From: Amorphus coralli DSM 19760
Lineage (GTDB): Bacteria; Pseudomonadota; Alphaproteobacteria; Rhizobiales; Amorphaceae
Direction: 5' to 3'
DNA length: 64,000 nt
Assembly (NCBI RefSeq): GCF_000374525.1
Contig: NZ_KB894571.1
Location: 372,001 to 436,000 of the forward strand
Part shown: piece after piece, positions 36,382 to 45,872 of the stretch
Layout: each line of letters begins with the position of its first letter
Position numbering within the stretch: the first letter of the stretch is position 1
Program-made: the position numbers and the translations under genes
The notes under the pieces: generated by a model
What the model saw: the letters and a program-made list of their open reading frames with translations, nothing else
What the model was told of the DNA's origin: nothing
Databases searched by the model: none

Positions 36382-36574
36382 CGGACCCGACTCGCTCTAC
36401 TCGCGAAGGAAACGGACACGAGCGATCGCCTTCCGATCGCGCTTCACGCCCCTCCATCGCACCGACCGGCCCGTTCTCGGGAAAATGGCCAACGACGAAA
36501 GCCGTCGGCCCGCGGGCGACACGTCTCGCAGTCATCGCTCATTAAGGTTAGCGGCGGGTAAATGGGGGAGGCCG

Positions 36575-38737
36575 TCAGACCCGGCGGTTGCCGAAGGTGA
36601 GCCGTTCGCCGGTCTCAACGCCGTTGAGAACGATCGCCGTTTCCGCGCTGCCGCCAGGGATCTGGCAGAAGCGGACCGTCTCGCGCAGGGCTTCCCGGGA
36701 CGTCGACCGAGCCAGCGCCACGACGAGGGTGGCATCGACGACACCGGCCAGGAAGCGCGCGTCCGGAACCCTCGCCAGCGAAGGTGTATCGAGAATGATC
36801 AGGTCGAGATGGCCGGAGAGCGCGGCCAGGAGGTCCTCCCAGTTCAGCGAGCGGTAGATCTCGCTGTCGCCCGACCCCGTCAGCCCGCACGACATGAACA
36901 ACGCCGACGAGACCCCGTCGATCTGGATCGCGCTTTCGCTGTCGGCCCGGTCGAGCAGGACGTTGGCGATACCGATCCGGTCGTTGCCGCCGAAAATGGT
37001 ATGGATCGTCGGGCGATCGAGATCGCAGTCGATGAGAAGAACCCGGTCCCCCGCCTGCGCCGCCGCGCGCGCCAGGGCGGCGGCCACCGACGTCTTGCCC
37101 TCACCGTCTTCGCCGGAGGCCACCATGACGATGGTGGCACGGTCGTGAGCGCGCCCGATCAGGAGCGACACCCGGAGCGCGCGGATCGCCTCGGCCAACT
37201 GGCCCTCCGGCGCCTCCACAACCCGTTCCACCGGGGCGAATGGCGACCCTTCCCGACCAGACAGCCACGGCACCTCGGCGAGCGGCGGCACGCCCAGCAC
37301 GTCCTCCACGTCCTCTGCGACGCGTACCGCTGGCTGCAGCTGCGCCAGGAGGATCGCCAGCGCCACGGCGAAGAAGGACGAGGCAAAGAGCCCTCCCGCA
37401 ACGATCAGTTTGCGGTTCGGGCCGCTCGGATCCAGCGGCGGCGTTGCCCGGGCCACGACCCGCGCCCTCGCCCGCTCCAGCCCCATCCGGTTCTGCAGTT
37501 CATTCTGGCGCGCCAGGAAGGATTCGTAGACGCCTCGGGAGGCTTCCGCCTCCTGCTCCAGCGCCCGCAACCGGATCTCCGCCTCACGCTGGCCATCGAG
37601 TTCCTGGCGCAACTCCTCGACATCTGCCTGCAGTTCGCGCACGCGTTCCGACTGAATGCGCTCGCTGCGGCCGAGGCTGGAGGAGATCTTGCGGGTTTCC
37701 GTCTCGATGGCGTCGCGTAGCGATTGCAGCGAGGCGCGCGCGGCGATGAGGCGCGGGTGCGAGGGCTGGTAGAGCGCTTCCAGCCGCGAGACCTCCTGCT
37801 CCTGGTCCGCCTCGCGCTCCGACAGGTTCTGAATCAGGCGCGAGCCGACCACCTGCGGATCCGTGCCGTCGAAGCGGGCGCTGGCGTCGACATTCTGGCT
37901 GACCGCACGCGCCTCCGCGAGTGCGGCCTGCGCCCGGCTCAGCTCGCCGCTCAACTGGGTGATCCGTTCTCGCAGTACGGTCGAGGAGACCCCTTCCGAG
38001 ATGCCGGACTCCCGCCGCCACTGTTCAACGGCCTGCTCGCGCTCCTCCACCTCGCGGCGCAGGTTGGCGACGCGCTCGCCGAGCAGGTCGAGCGCGTTTT
38101 GCGATAGATCGCGCGACCGCGCGATCTCGTCCTCCAGATAGACGGCGACGATGCCGTTGGCGATGTCCGCAGACAACCTCGGCGACTGGGACTCGAACGA
38201 CACCCGAACCACATTGGACTGCCCGACGCGCGAGACGGAAAGATTGTTGCGCAGGGCCCGCACCATCTGGGTTTCCAGCTGGACCGGGTTCGTCGGCCGG
38301 TCTTCGGTGGAGGCCGGCAGGATGCGGGACAGAAGCCCCCCGGGCTGTTTCAGCGTCGGGTTGATGGCGGGGTAGTATTGGAGGTCGAGTTCGGTGATCG
38401 CGCGAGCGAGAATCGCCTCGGACCCGATCACCTGCACCTCGGTTTCGGCGATCACGTCTGGAAACGGTGAGGCCCGTTGCGGCGCGGTGTTCTCCAGAAC
38501 CTGCTCCGCCTGCGGATCGATTTCCACCAGGGCCGAGGCGCGATAATTCGGCGGCAGCGACAGGGCGAACGCCACGCTGGCCGCGACGCCGAGGACAACG
38601 ATCGCCACGATCAGGAAGAGGCGCTGGCGCAGGACGCGGACAAGCCACAGGATCGGGTTGGACATGCCCCCGTCCCCGTCGCTCCAGCGCTCGGCGGCCG
38701 GTCGCGCCTCGCGCCTCTTGTCGGAACCCTCGTCCAT
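36575..38737 (-). CDS. Wzz/GumC-type polysaccharide co-polymerase with fused BY-kinase-like ATPase
   Basis: 720 residues. A Wzz domain with two membrane helices (about 39-60 and 444-466) encloses a long periplasmic coiled coil (about 225-425). The cytoplasmic part has Walker A SGEDGEGKTS (541-550), Walker A' VLLIDCDLDRP (566-576) and a Walker B in DLIILDTPSLARVPD. The C-terminus (LNGVETGERLTFGNRRV) has no tyrosine cluster, unlike classical bacterial tyrosine kinases. It controls polymer length and export with the Wza-type gene that follows it by 193 bp. Confidence 0.9.
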   Translation of the reverse strand: MDEGSDKRREARPAAERWSDGDGGMSNPILWLVRVLRQRLFLIVAIVVLGVAASVAFALSLPPNYRASALVEIDPQAEQVLENTAPQRASPFPDVIAETEVQVIGSEAILARAITELDLQYYPAINPTLKQPGGLLSRILPASTEDRPTNPVQLETQMVRALRNNLSVSRVGQSNVVRVSFESQSPRLSADIANGIVAVYLEDEIARSRDLSQNALDLLGERVANLRREVEEREQAVEQWRRESGISEGVSSTVLRERITQLSGELSRAQAALAEARAVSQNVDASARFDGTDPQVVGSRLIQNLSEREADQEQEVSRLEALYQPSHPRLIAARASLQSLRDAIETETRKISSSLGRSERIQSERVRELQADVEELRQELDGQREAEIRLRALEQEAEASRGVYESFLARQNELQNRMGLERARARVVARATPPLDPSGPNRKLIVAGGLFASSFFAVALAILLAQLQPAVRVAEDVEDVLGVPPLAEVPWLSGREGSPFAPVERVVEAPEGQLAEAIRALRVSLLIGRAHDRATIVMVASGEDGEGKTSVAAALARAAAQAGDRVLLIDCDLDRPTIHTIFGGNDRIGIANVLLDRADSESAIQIDGVSSALFMSCGLTGSGDSEIYRSLNWEDLLAALSGHLDLIILDTPSLARVPDARFLAGVVDATLVVALARSTSREALRETVRFCQIPGGSAETAIVLNGVETGERLTFGNRRV

Positions 38738-38926
38738 CTGCGTTCCTGATCGCCCGGCCCTTCGCCGCGAATCCCGGGCATGTCCGTCGGCGTGACCCTC
38801 CCCGAGAGGTTGGCCACCGCATGCCGACGATCCATGCCAGCAACCTATTAACTATCCATTGACCAAGTTGTGGCGGCCACAGATTGGGCTCGACAGCCTT
38901 CCCTGCCTCGCTTATCCGACTTCGCC

Positions 38927-39700
38927 ATGGGCCAGTTGGAAACCGTTCGCCTGTTCGGTATCGACGTCGCGGTGAAAGACTTCGCCGGAGCGATCGCTCA
39001 GATCGTCCATTGGGCCCACCAGCGGCCGGCCCGCACTGTCTTCACCTGCAATCTCGATCACGTGGTCAAGCTCCGCTCCGACAGGGCGTTCGGCGAGGCC
39101 TACGCCGGCGCCGACCTGGTGGTGGCCGACGGCATGCCCTTCGTCTGGCTGGCCCGGACGACGAGAACGCCGCTCCCTGCCCGGATATCCGGCTCCGAAC
39201 TGATCGTGCCTCTGTGTCGCACCGCGGCACATGAAGGCCTCACCGTGTTCCTGCTCGGATCCACCGAAGAACGGCTGACGGCCGCCGAAGAGGCGCTCCG
39301 CGAAGCGGCCCCCGACCTGGTGATCTGCGGCCGGCACGCCCCGCCCTTCGGCTTCCGGGACGACCCCGAAGCCCAGCACGTCGCGGCGGAGGCGGTCTCC
39401 CGGGTCAGCCCGGACATCCTCTTCGTCGCCCTCGGTCCTCCCACCCAGGAGATCTGGGTGGAGACCTGGCGCGAGACGCTCGATTGCGGCGTGGCCCTCT
39501 GCATTGGCGCCGGCCTGGATTTCCTGTCCGGCGACATCGAGGCAGCCCCCACCTGGATGCGCCGGACCGGGCTGGAATGGGTGTGGCGGACGCTGCAGGA
39601 GCCGAGGCGGCTCGCGCCTCGCTACGGGCGCATCCTGGCCCTCGCGCCACTGCTGCTGAAGGACCACTTCCTCGACCGCCGCAAGAGGAGGGGCGTATGA
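38927..39700 (+). CDS. WecG/TagA/CpsF-family glycosyltransferase
   Basis: 257 residues from the ATG at 38927; a GTG at 38870 would add 19 residues, and neither has a clear ribosome binding site. Family GT26: FTCNLDHVVKLRSDRAFGEAY, VVADGMPFVWLAR, LFVALGPPTQEIWV and GAGLDFLSGDIEAAPTWMRR are the usual blocks. The enzyme would add an N-acetylated hexosamine or its uronate to a polyprenyl-linked sugar. It is divergent from the GumC-type gene and overlaps the methyltransferase (ATGA), so it serves the same polysaccharide. Confidence 0.9.
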   Translation: MGQLETVRLFGIDVAVKDFAGAIAQIVHWAHQRPARTVFTCNLDHVVKLRSDRAFGEAYAGADLVVADGMPFVWLARTTRTPLPARISGSELIVPLCRTAAHEGLTVFLLGSTEERLTAAEEALREAAPDLVICGRHAPPFGFRDDPEAQHVAAEAVSRVSPDILFVALGPPTQEIWVETWRETLDCGVALCIGAGLDFLSGDIEAAPTWMRRTGLEWVWRTLQEPRRLAPRYGRILALAPLLLKDHFLDRRKRRGV

Positions 39701-40407
39701 TGACGTCCCGCCTGGGTTCCGATCATCTGTTCCACAAGCACGGCACCCAGAACTGGACGCTGCAGCCGGAAGTGCTCGACCTGATCGCGGAAAAGGTCAC
39801 TCCCGACATGCAGACGCTGGAGACCGGTTGCGGTGCCTCCACTGTCGCTTTCGCCGCTGCCGGCGCCAATCATGTCTGCGTGACGCCGTCCGGCGAGGAG
39901 ATGGAGCGTGTCCGCGCCGTGCTCGATGCAGAGGATCTGCCTGGAACGGTAAGCTTCGCGATCGGCCCGTCCCAGGATGTGCTGCCCGGCAAGACAGGCG
40001 CGCTCTCTTTGGTGCTCATCGACGGCGGTCACGGATTTCCGCTTCCCGCCGTCGACTGGCTTTACACGGCACCGCGCCTCGACATCGGCGGAACCCTGAT
40101 CGTCGACGACGTGGACCTGTGGACCGGGGCGATGCTCGTTTCGTTCCTGAAGGAAGAGCCCGGCTGGGAGCTGGTCGCCATCCGCCGCGGGCGCACCGCC
40201 ATATTCACGAAGACTGCTCCGTTCGCGCTCAACGAGTGGACCCGCCAGCCGGCCGTCTATCGGCGCAGCGTCTGGCCCCAGCGCCTGCGCAAGGCGCGCA
40301 ATGCGGCCGCCCTGCTTGCCCGCGGCCAGTTCCGCAGCTTTGCGGCCAAGTTCGGCCACGAGCGCACGATGAGCCGGAACCGGTCGGACGAACGCCGCGA
40401 TCGATGA
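39697..40407 (+). CDS. Class I SAM-dependent methyltransferase
   Basis: 236 residues from the first of two adjacent ATGs (39697, 39700), overlapping the WecG-type gene. The SAM site is LETGCGASTVAFAAAG near residue 46, with a second acidic motif in LSLVLIDGGHGF and VDDVDL as the motif V/VI region. It resembles the Methyltransf_24 group associated with polysaccharide loci, so it probably methylates a sugar or lipid-linked intermediate. The C-terminus is very basic. It converges with the BolA gene. Confidence 0.85.
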   Translation: MMTSRLGSDHLFHKHGTQNWTLQPEVLDLIAEKVTPDMQTLETGCGASTVAFAAAGANHVCVTPSGEEMERVRAVLDAEDLPGTVSFAIGPSQDVLPGKTGALSLVLIDGGHGFPLPAVDWLYTAPRLDIGGTLIVDDVDLWTGAMLVSFLKEEPGWELVAIRRGRTAIFTKTAPFALNEWTRQPAVYRRSVWPQRLRKARNAAALLARGQFRSFAAKFGHERTMSRNRSDERRDR

Positions 40408-40416
40408 CCGGGCGCG

Positions 40417-40692
40417 TCAGCCCGGCTCGCCGGGGGCCAGCGTCTTCATGGCCAGCGCGTGAACCCCGCCGCCGAGCTCGTCGGCGAGGATCGCGTTCAC
40501 CAGCCTGTGCCGGTCAACCCGGCCCTTGCCGGAGAACGCCTCCGAGACCACCCGCACCCGAAAATGGGTCTCGCCGCCCTCGCGCCAGCCGGAGTGGCCG
40601 GCATGCAGGTGCGACTCGTCGGTGATCTCGATTTCGTTGGGCTGGAGCGCCTCGGTCAGCTTCGCTTCGATCGTGTCACGCGTGGTCGGCAT
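40417..40692 (-). CDS. BolA-family protein
   Basis: 91 residues with the BolA fold: IEAKLTEALQPNEIEITDES, HAGHSGWREGGETHFRVRVV and GKGRVDRHRLVNAILADEL. The His residues of the family (HRLV and HSGW) are present; BolA/Grx pairs bind a [2Fe-2S] cluster through such a His. It probably acts in iron-sulfur trafficking or in stress-linked regulation. Placed alone between the methyltransferase gene and the carboxypeptidase gene. Confidence 0.93.
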   Translation of the reverse strand: MPTTRDTIEAKLTEALQPNEIEITDESHLHAGHSGWREGGETHFRVRVVSEAFSGKGRVDRHRLVNAILADELGGGVHALAMKTLAPGEPG

Positions 40693-40734
40693 GGGCGGTG
40701 CCCTCCTTTTGCCATCTGCGCGGTGAACTTATGA

Positions 40735-40754
40735 CCCCAGGTCATGATCTGGGG
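40735..40754. promoter_or_regulatory. Short inverted repeat upstream of the carboxypeptidase gene
   Basis: CCCCAG and CTGGGG are separated by GTCATGAT. It lies in the divergent space between the BolA and carboxypeptidase genes, where it could be an operator; I know of no matching regulator. Confidence 0.3.
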
Positions 40755-40863
40755 GATGGTTCGTCCCGCGGCATCGGCCGGATTCTTTGCGTCTGACCGT
40801 GTCATCGGCTATGACAGCCGTGGCGATCCGAACACTAGCGCCCCCTCAGCCGAGGAGCTGTCC

Positions 40864-42369
40864 TTGTCAGACCGCGTAGCCATGTTCAGCCGGATTCGCA
40901 ACCTCGTGGTCCTCGTTGTCCTGGCCGGTGCTGCCACCCTCGGGACGGCCCGCGCGGAGATCGGCTCCTACCTCGTGTTCGACGTGAACACGGGCGCGAT
41001 CATCGACGAGCACAATGCCACAAAGCCCTGGTATCCCGCCTCGCTGACCAAGCTGATGACGGCCTACGTGACCTTCCGCGCCGTGGAAGAGGGCCGCATC
41101 ACCATGAAGTCGCCGGTGGTCATGTCACCGGAAGCGCTGCGCGCGCCGCCGAGCAAGATGGGCTTCCCGGCCGGCAGCGTCATCACGGTCGACACCGCCC
41201 TGAAGATCCTGATGGTGAAGTCGGCCAACGACGTCTCCGTTGCCCTCGCTGAGGCCGTTTCCGGCTCCGAGGCCAATTTCGTGCGGGCCATGAACCGCGA
41301 GGCGCGGCGCATCGGCATGACCCAGTCGAACTACGCCAACCCGCATGGCCTTCCGAACAAGAACAACGTGTCCTCGGCCCGCGACCTGGCGATCCTTGTC
41401 CAGCAGATCCGCGAGGAGCTCCCGCAGTACGGCGACTATTTCACCATAAGCTCGCTGAAGCTCGGTGACCGGCTCTACAAAAATCACAACTATCTCGTGC
41501 GGCACTTCCCCGGCACGACCGGAATGAAGACCGGCTATATCTGTTCCTCCGGATTCAACATTGCCGCCACCGCCAAGCGTGGCGGACGCGAGCTGGCCGC
41601 TATCGTGCTCGGTGGCTACACCTCGCGCGAGCGCAACGAGGAAACCGCCAAACATCTTGAGCTCGGCTTCCGCACCCGTACCGGCTTCCTCTCCGGCAAG
41701 CGCAAGACGATCGACGATCTTCGCCGCATGCCGGTCACCGCCGGGACCCCGGTCGATCTGCGGCCGATCGTCTGTGGCGGCAAGCGTCCCAAGACGCGCT
41801 ATTCCGATCGCTCGAACATCGTTGCCTTCGACGAACTCGACGAGGAGGAACTGGCCAGCGCCTATGCCGCGAACGGCGCCAACGGCCGCGACCCGTTCTC
41901 CAAGCTGCTTCCGGGTGGCAAGCAGCCCGTGCTTCTCAACTCTGCCGGTGGCCAGGTGATTTCCTACCTGCGTAACGACTTGCCGGTGGCGCCCCCGACC
42001 GAGATCTTCATGGGGGGCGCGGAAGGCCCGCAGGTGGCACTCGATCCCGACAGCGGCGAACTGGTCAGCGTGTCGGCTGCCTCCATTCCGGTGCCCCGGC
42101 CGCGCCCGCTTCTGCCGTCGATGCTGGCGTCCGCGGACCGGATCGACCCGGCCGAGGTGGTGGCCATTGCCGAGAGCGTCCGGCGCAACGCCAGCGGCAA
42201 GCCGGGAACGGCACCGCCGGACGGCAACGCCGGCTCCCCGCTGGGGCTGGTCTCCACGGCCTCCGCAGCCTCATCCGAACCGGCTGACAGCGGTTCGGTC
42301 GGGGACGGTCAGGTCGAAGGCGAGAGCCTGTCGGCGTCCTGGATCCCCAGGCCCAAACCCGCACAGTAA
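40864..42369 (+). CDS. D-alanyl-D-alanine carboxypeptidase, low-molecular-weight PBP
   Basis: 501 residues from a TTG at 40864, chosen because GAGGAG (40852-40857) lies 6 bases upstream; an ATG at 40882 has no such site. Signal peptide about residues 1-31 (ending GTARA). The three active-site motifs are SLTK (S60-K63), SAN (120-122) and KTG (222-224, in GMKTGYICSS). It is a peptidase S11 enzyme that removes the terminal D-Ala from peptidoglycan stems in the periplasm. After about residue 300 a long low-complexity tail rich in Pro, Ala and Ser follows. Confidence 0.92.
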   Translation: MSDRVAMFSRIRNLVVLVVLAGAATLGTARAEIGSYLVFDVNTGAIIDEHNATKPWYPASLTKLMTAYVTFRAVEEGRITMKSPVVMSPEALRAPPSKMGFPAGSVITVDTALKILMVKSANDVSVALAEAVSGSEANFVRAMNREARRIGMTQSNYANPHGLPNKNNVSSARDLAILVQQIREELPQYGDYFTISSLKLGDRLYKNHNYLVRHFPGTTGMKTGYICSSGFNIAATAKRGGRELAAIVLGGYTSRERNEETAKHLELGFRTRTGFLSGKRKTIDDLRRMPVTAGTPVDLRPIVCGGKRPKTRYSDRSNIVAFDELDEEELASAYAANGANGRDPFSKLLPGGKQPVLLNSAGGQVISYLRNDLPVAPPTEIFMGGAEGPQVALDPDSGELVSVSAASIPVPRPRPLLPSMLASADRIDPAEVVAIAESVRRNASGKPGTAPPDGNAGSPLGLVSTASAASSEPADSGSVGDGQVEGESLSASWIPRPKPAQ

Positions 42370-42397
42370 GCCGCAAGAGCGGCCGGATCTTTAGCCC

Positions 42398-43594
42398 GTG
42401 ACAACCAAATCCCTTGCCCCGGACCGGCTGCAGCCGATCCCGCTGACCGTGATCACCGGCTTTCTCGGAGCCGGCAAGACGACGCTGCTCAACCGGATGC
42501 TCGCGGCACCCGAGCTTGCCGAGGCAGCCGTCATCGTCAACGAGTTCGGGGACATTCCCCTCGATCATCTGCTCGTGGCCAACGTGGCCGACGACGTGGT
42601 GGAGCTGTCCTCCGGCTGCCTGTGCTGCACGGTGCGCGGCGAGTTGGTATCGACACTCGAAGACTTCCTGCGCCGGCTCGACAACGGCCGACTGGAGCGC
42701 CTGTCCCGCGTGGTCATCGAGACGACCGGGCTGGCCCACCCTGCCCCGATCCTGCACGCGGTGATGCTGCATCCTTACCTGGTCAAGCGCTTCCGGCTGG
42801 ATGGTGTCGTCACCCTGGTCGACGCGGTCAACGGCATGCAGACCCTCGACGAGCACGAGGAGGCGCTTGCGCAAGTGGGCGTGGCCGATCGCATCGTCCT
42901 CACCAAGACCGACATGCTCGACGATCCCTCTGACGCCGAGCCGCTGCGCACCCGTCTGCGCAGCATCAATCCCCTCGCCCGAATCCTCGACAACAGCCGT
43001 GGCGAAGCGGAAGTGCCGTCACTTCTCAACGCGGGCCTTTACGATCCGGAGACGCGGATCGCCAACGTGTCGGACTGGCTCGGCGAGGATCGGCCCGGGG
43101 CGGAAGCACACGGTCACGGCCATGCGCACGGAGGGCACGATCACCATCACGATGATCACCAGCATGGCCATTCTCACGATCATGACCACGGTCATGCCCA
43201 CGAGGTGAACCGTCACTCCGACAGCGTCCGCGCCTTCACGCTGGAGACCGACCGACCCATCGAGGTCCGTGCCCTGGACATGTTCCTGGAACTCCTCGTG
43301 GAGAGCCATGGGCCGAAGCTGCTGCGCGTGAAGGGCATCGTGAAGCTGGCCGACGATCCGGAGCGGCCGGTCGTCCTGCACGCGGTGCAGCACGTGCTGC
43401 ATCCCCCGGTGCGCCTGCCGGCATGGCCGGACGAGCGGCGGACATCGCGTCTCGTCTTCATCGTCGACGGCCTGCCCGAAGGCTTCGTCCGTTCGCTGTT
43501 CAACGCCTTCACCGGAACGCCGGCCGTCGACACGCCGGACGCGGCGGCGCTCACGGACAATCCGCTCGCAATTCCCGGCGCCCCCGGCCGCTGA
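42398..43594 (+). CDS. COG0523 GTPase, CobW/ZigA-type metal chaperone
   Basis: 398 residues from a GTG at 42398. GTP-binding GFLGAGKTT (21-29) and the metal-binding CLCC (74-77) are clear. A strongly His-rich linker (about 231-270: repeated HGH, HDH and HHHDD units) precedes the C-terminal CobW_C domain (SVRAFTLETDRPIEVRALD). COG0523 proteins deliver Zn or Co to target proteins under limitation. No zur-type operator is evident upstream. Followed by a convergent TusA gene with 5 bp between. Confidence 0.9.
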   Translation: MTTKSLAPDRLQPIPLTVITGFLGAGKTTLLNRMLAAPELAEAAVIVNEFGDIPLDHLLVANVADDVVELSSGCLCCTVRGELVSTLEDFLRRLDNGRLERLSRVVIETTGLAHPAPILHAVMLHPYLVKRFRLDGVVTLVDAVNGMQTLDEHEEALAQVGVADRIVLTKTDMLDDPSDAEPLRTRLRSINPLARILDNSRGEAEVPSLLNAGLYDPETRIANVSDWLGEDRPGAEAHGHGHAHGGHDHHHDDHQHGHSHDHDHGHAHEVNRHSDSVRAFTLETDRPIEVRALDMFLELLVESHGPKLLRVKGIVKLADDPERPVVLHAVQHVLHPPVRLPAWPDERRTSRLVFIVDGLPEGFVRSLFNAFTGTPAVDTPDAAALTDNPLAIPGAPGR

Positions 43595-43599
43595 GGCGC

Positions 43600-43878
43600 C
43601 TACCGGGCCGCGTCTTCTCCGGTTTCCACCAGGAAGCTCAGGACGCCCTCCTCCTCGCCGGTTTCCAGCAGCACATGTCCCTTGGTGCGGCAGAAGTGGG
43701 CGACATCGAGTTTCGCCATCGGGTCGGTGGCGATCACCCGCACACGGGTGCCGGGCGCGACGTCGCGCACCGCCTTGGCCAGCCGCAGGACCGGCATCGG
43801 GCAGTTGAGCCCCTTCAGGTCGAGAAACACGTCGTCGCCGGAAGGCGACGGCGCAGCGGGCTGGGATCGATTGCTCAT
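43600..43878 (-). CDS. TusA-family sulfurtransferase
   Basis: 92 residues from the ATG at 43878. The N-terminal linker of about 15 residues precedes FLDLKGLNCPMPVLRLAKAV, with the CPxP motif (C26) that carries the persulfide in TusA-type proteins. TusA relays sulfur in tRNA thiolation or in sulfur oxidation. The open frame to 43956 is probably not coding, because the family begins near the first residue used here. Confidence 0.92.
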   Translation of the reverse strand: MSNRSQPAAPSPSGDDVFLDLKGLNCPMPVLRLAKAVRDVAPGTRVRVIATDPMAKLDVAHFCRTKGHVLLETGEEEGVLSFLVETGEDAAR

Positions 43879-44032
43879 CGGTGCACATCCGCACGCCGGG
43901 ACCCTTCGCGTCAAACCTGAATTCTCCCTCTTATGAAGGCGCGCGGAGTGCGTCATAGTCGCAGGAGAATACGGGAACGGCCGCCCGGCAATCAGCGCCC
44001 GACAGAGGCGGAGCCGGCGGAAGGAAACGCCG

Positions 44033-45835
44033 ATGCTCGCACGCCTGCGCAGCGAATGGGCCTATCTCTCCGGCGCGCTGAGGGCCCTGAAGCGCGTCAA
44101 GCCGATTGCCCGCGCGCCGAACCGGACCTGGTGCGATCTCGCAGAGGATCTTGCCGACCGCTTCGGCGACAAGCCCGCCCTTCTGTCGGACGAGGAAACG
44201 CTGACCTTCCGTCAGCTCGACGAGCGCGCGAACCGCTATGCGCGCTGGGCGCGTGCGGAGGGGATCGGCAAGGGTGACTGCGTCGCGCTGCTCATGCCGA
44301 ACCGCCCGGAATATCTGGCGGTCTGGCTGGGCATCGCCCGGGCCGGCGGCGTCACGGCGCTGCTCAACACCAATCTCCGCCACGACGCGCTCGCCCACTC
44401 CATCAGGCTGGTGAGCCCCAAGCTTGCCGTGGTGGATGCAAGCCTGCTGGAAGCCTACGACACGGCCAGCGGGCTCACCGATCCCGCGCCAGAGACCTGG
44501 GTGCTGGGACCGGTCGCCGAAGACGCCGCTTGCAACGATCTCGGAGCGGCCCTCGATGCGGTCTCCGGCACGCGCCTCTCCGCCAGCGAACGCGTCGACC
44601 TGACCATCGAGGACCTCTGCCTCTACATCTACACCAGCGGGACGACCGGCCTGCCCAAGGCGGCAAAGCTGAATCATTATCGGGTGCTGGCGATCATGAA
44701 CGGCTTCTCCGCCGCGGTGAATGCTCGCGCGGACGACCGGGTTTATGTCTGCCTGCCTCTCTACCACTCCGCTGGCGGCGTACTGGGGGTCGGCATCGCG
44801 CTCAGCGTCGGCGGCTCCGTGTTGATCGCCGAGCGCTTCTCCGCCGCCCGCTTCTGGGACGACGTGGTCGATAACGACTGCACCGTCTTCCAGTATATCG
44901 GCGAGCTCTGCCGCTATCTTTTGAACGCACCGCCGCATCCGAAGGAACGCGCTCACCGCCTGAGAATCGTTGATGGCAACGGGCTTCGGCCCGACATCTG
45001 GGAGGCCTTCCAGGCGCGCTTCGCCATCCCCCGGATCCTGGAATGGTATGCCGCGACGGAAGGCAACGCCGTGCTGTTCAACTTCGACGGCACGGTGGGC
45101 GCCATCGGCCGTATCCCCGGCTGGGCGAAATCGCTGTTCTCCATCGAGGTGGTGCGCTTCGACCCGCTCTCGCGCGCGCCCGAACGCAACACGGAGGGCT
45201 TCTGCTCGCGCTGCGAACCGGGCGAGACCGGCGAACTGATCGGCGAGGTCCTCAACGACTTCAGCAAGCCCAGCCAGCGCTTCGATGGCTATGCCAGCCG
45301 GTCGGAGACCGAGAAGAAGATCCTGTCGGGTGTGTTCCGACGCGGAGACCGCTGGTTCCGCACCGGCGATCTCGTGCGGCGGGACGCCCGTGGGTACTTT
45401 TATTTCGTCGACCGGATCGGCGACACGTTTCGCTGGAAGGGCGAGAACGTCTCCACGACCGAGGTCGCGGGCACGCTGAGCGGCATCCCGGGTGTTCTGG
45501 AAGCCACGGTCTACGGCGTCGCCGTCCCCGGCCGCGACGGCCGCGCCGGTATGGCGGCCCTGGTGGTCGATGAGGACACCTTCGATCTGGCCGGCCTTCC
45601 CGCGCATCTGGAGCGCGGCCTGCCCGACTATGCGCGGCCGCTGTTCCTGCGCTTCAGGTCCCGGCTCGACACCACCTCAACGTTGAAGCAGCGCAAGCTC
45701 GAACTGGTCGAGGAAGCCTACGATCCCGGGGCCTCCCCCGATCCCGTCTTTGTTTCAGACCCGGTGGCCGGAGGCTTTGTGCGGCTCGATCGCGACCTCT
45801 ATGATCGCGTCCAAGCGGGCGAGGTTCGACTGTAG
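44033..45835 (+). CDS. Long-chain acyl-CoA synthetase (FATP-like)
   Basis: 600 residues of the AMP-binding family: LYIYTSGTTGLPKAAK as the P-loop, FYFVDRIGDTFRWKGENVSTTE near the hinge and QRKLELVEEAYDP towards the end. It is of the very-long-chain acyl-CoA synthetase/FATP branch, which starts fatty acid use or uptake by forming acyl-CoA in the cytoplasm. The start ATG at 44033 has GGAAAC upstream. The gene is divergent from the TusA gene, 154 bp apart. Confidence 0.92.
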   Translation: MLARLRSEWAYLSGALRALKRVKPIARAPNRTWCDLAEDLADRFGDKPALLSDEETLTFRQLDERANRYARWARAEGIGKGDCVALLMPNRPEYLAVWLGIARAGGVTALLNTNLRHDALAHSIRLVSPKLAVVDASLLEAYDTASGLTDPAPETWVLGPVAEDAACNDLGAALDAVSGTRLSASERVDLTIEDLCLYIYTSGTTGLPKAAKLNHYRVLAIMNGFSAAVNARADDRVYVCLPLYHSAGGVLGVGIALSVGGSVLIAERFSAARFWDDVVDNDCTVFQYIGELCRYLLNAPPHPKERAHRLRIVDGNGLRPDIWEAFQARFAIPRILEWYAATEGNAVLFNFDGTVGAIGRIPGWAKSLFSIEVVRFDPLSRAPERNTEGFCSRCEPGETGELIGEVLNDFSKPSQRFDGYASRSETEKKILSGVFRRGDRWFRTGDLVRRDARGYFYFVDRIGDTFRWKGENVSTTEVAGTLSGIPGVLEATVYGVAVPGRDGRAGMAALVVDEDTFDLAGLPAHLERGLPDYARPLFLRFRSRLDTTSTLKQRKLELVEEAYDPGASPDPVFVSDPVAGGFVRLDRDLYDRVQAGEVRL

Positions 45836-45872
45836 AGCCGCCCCCCGACCGCTGCCCGAAACCCAGCAACGG

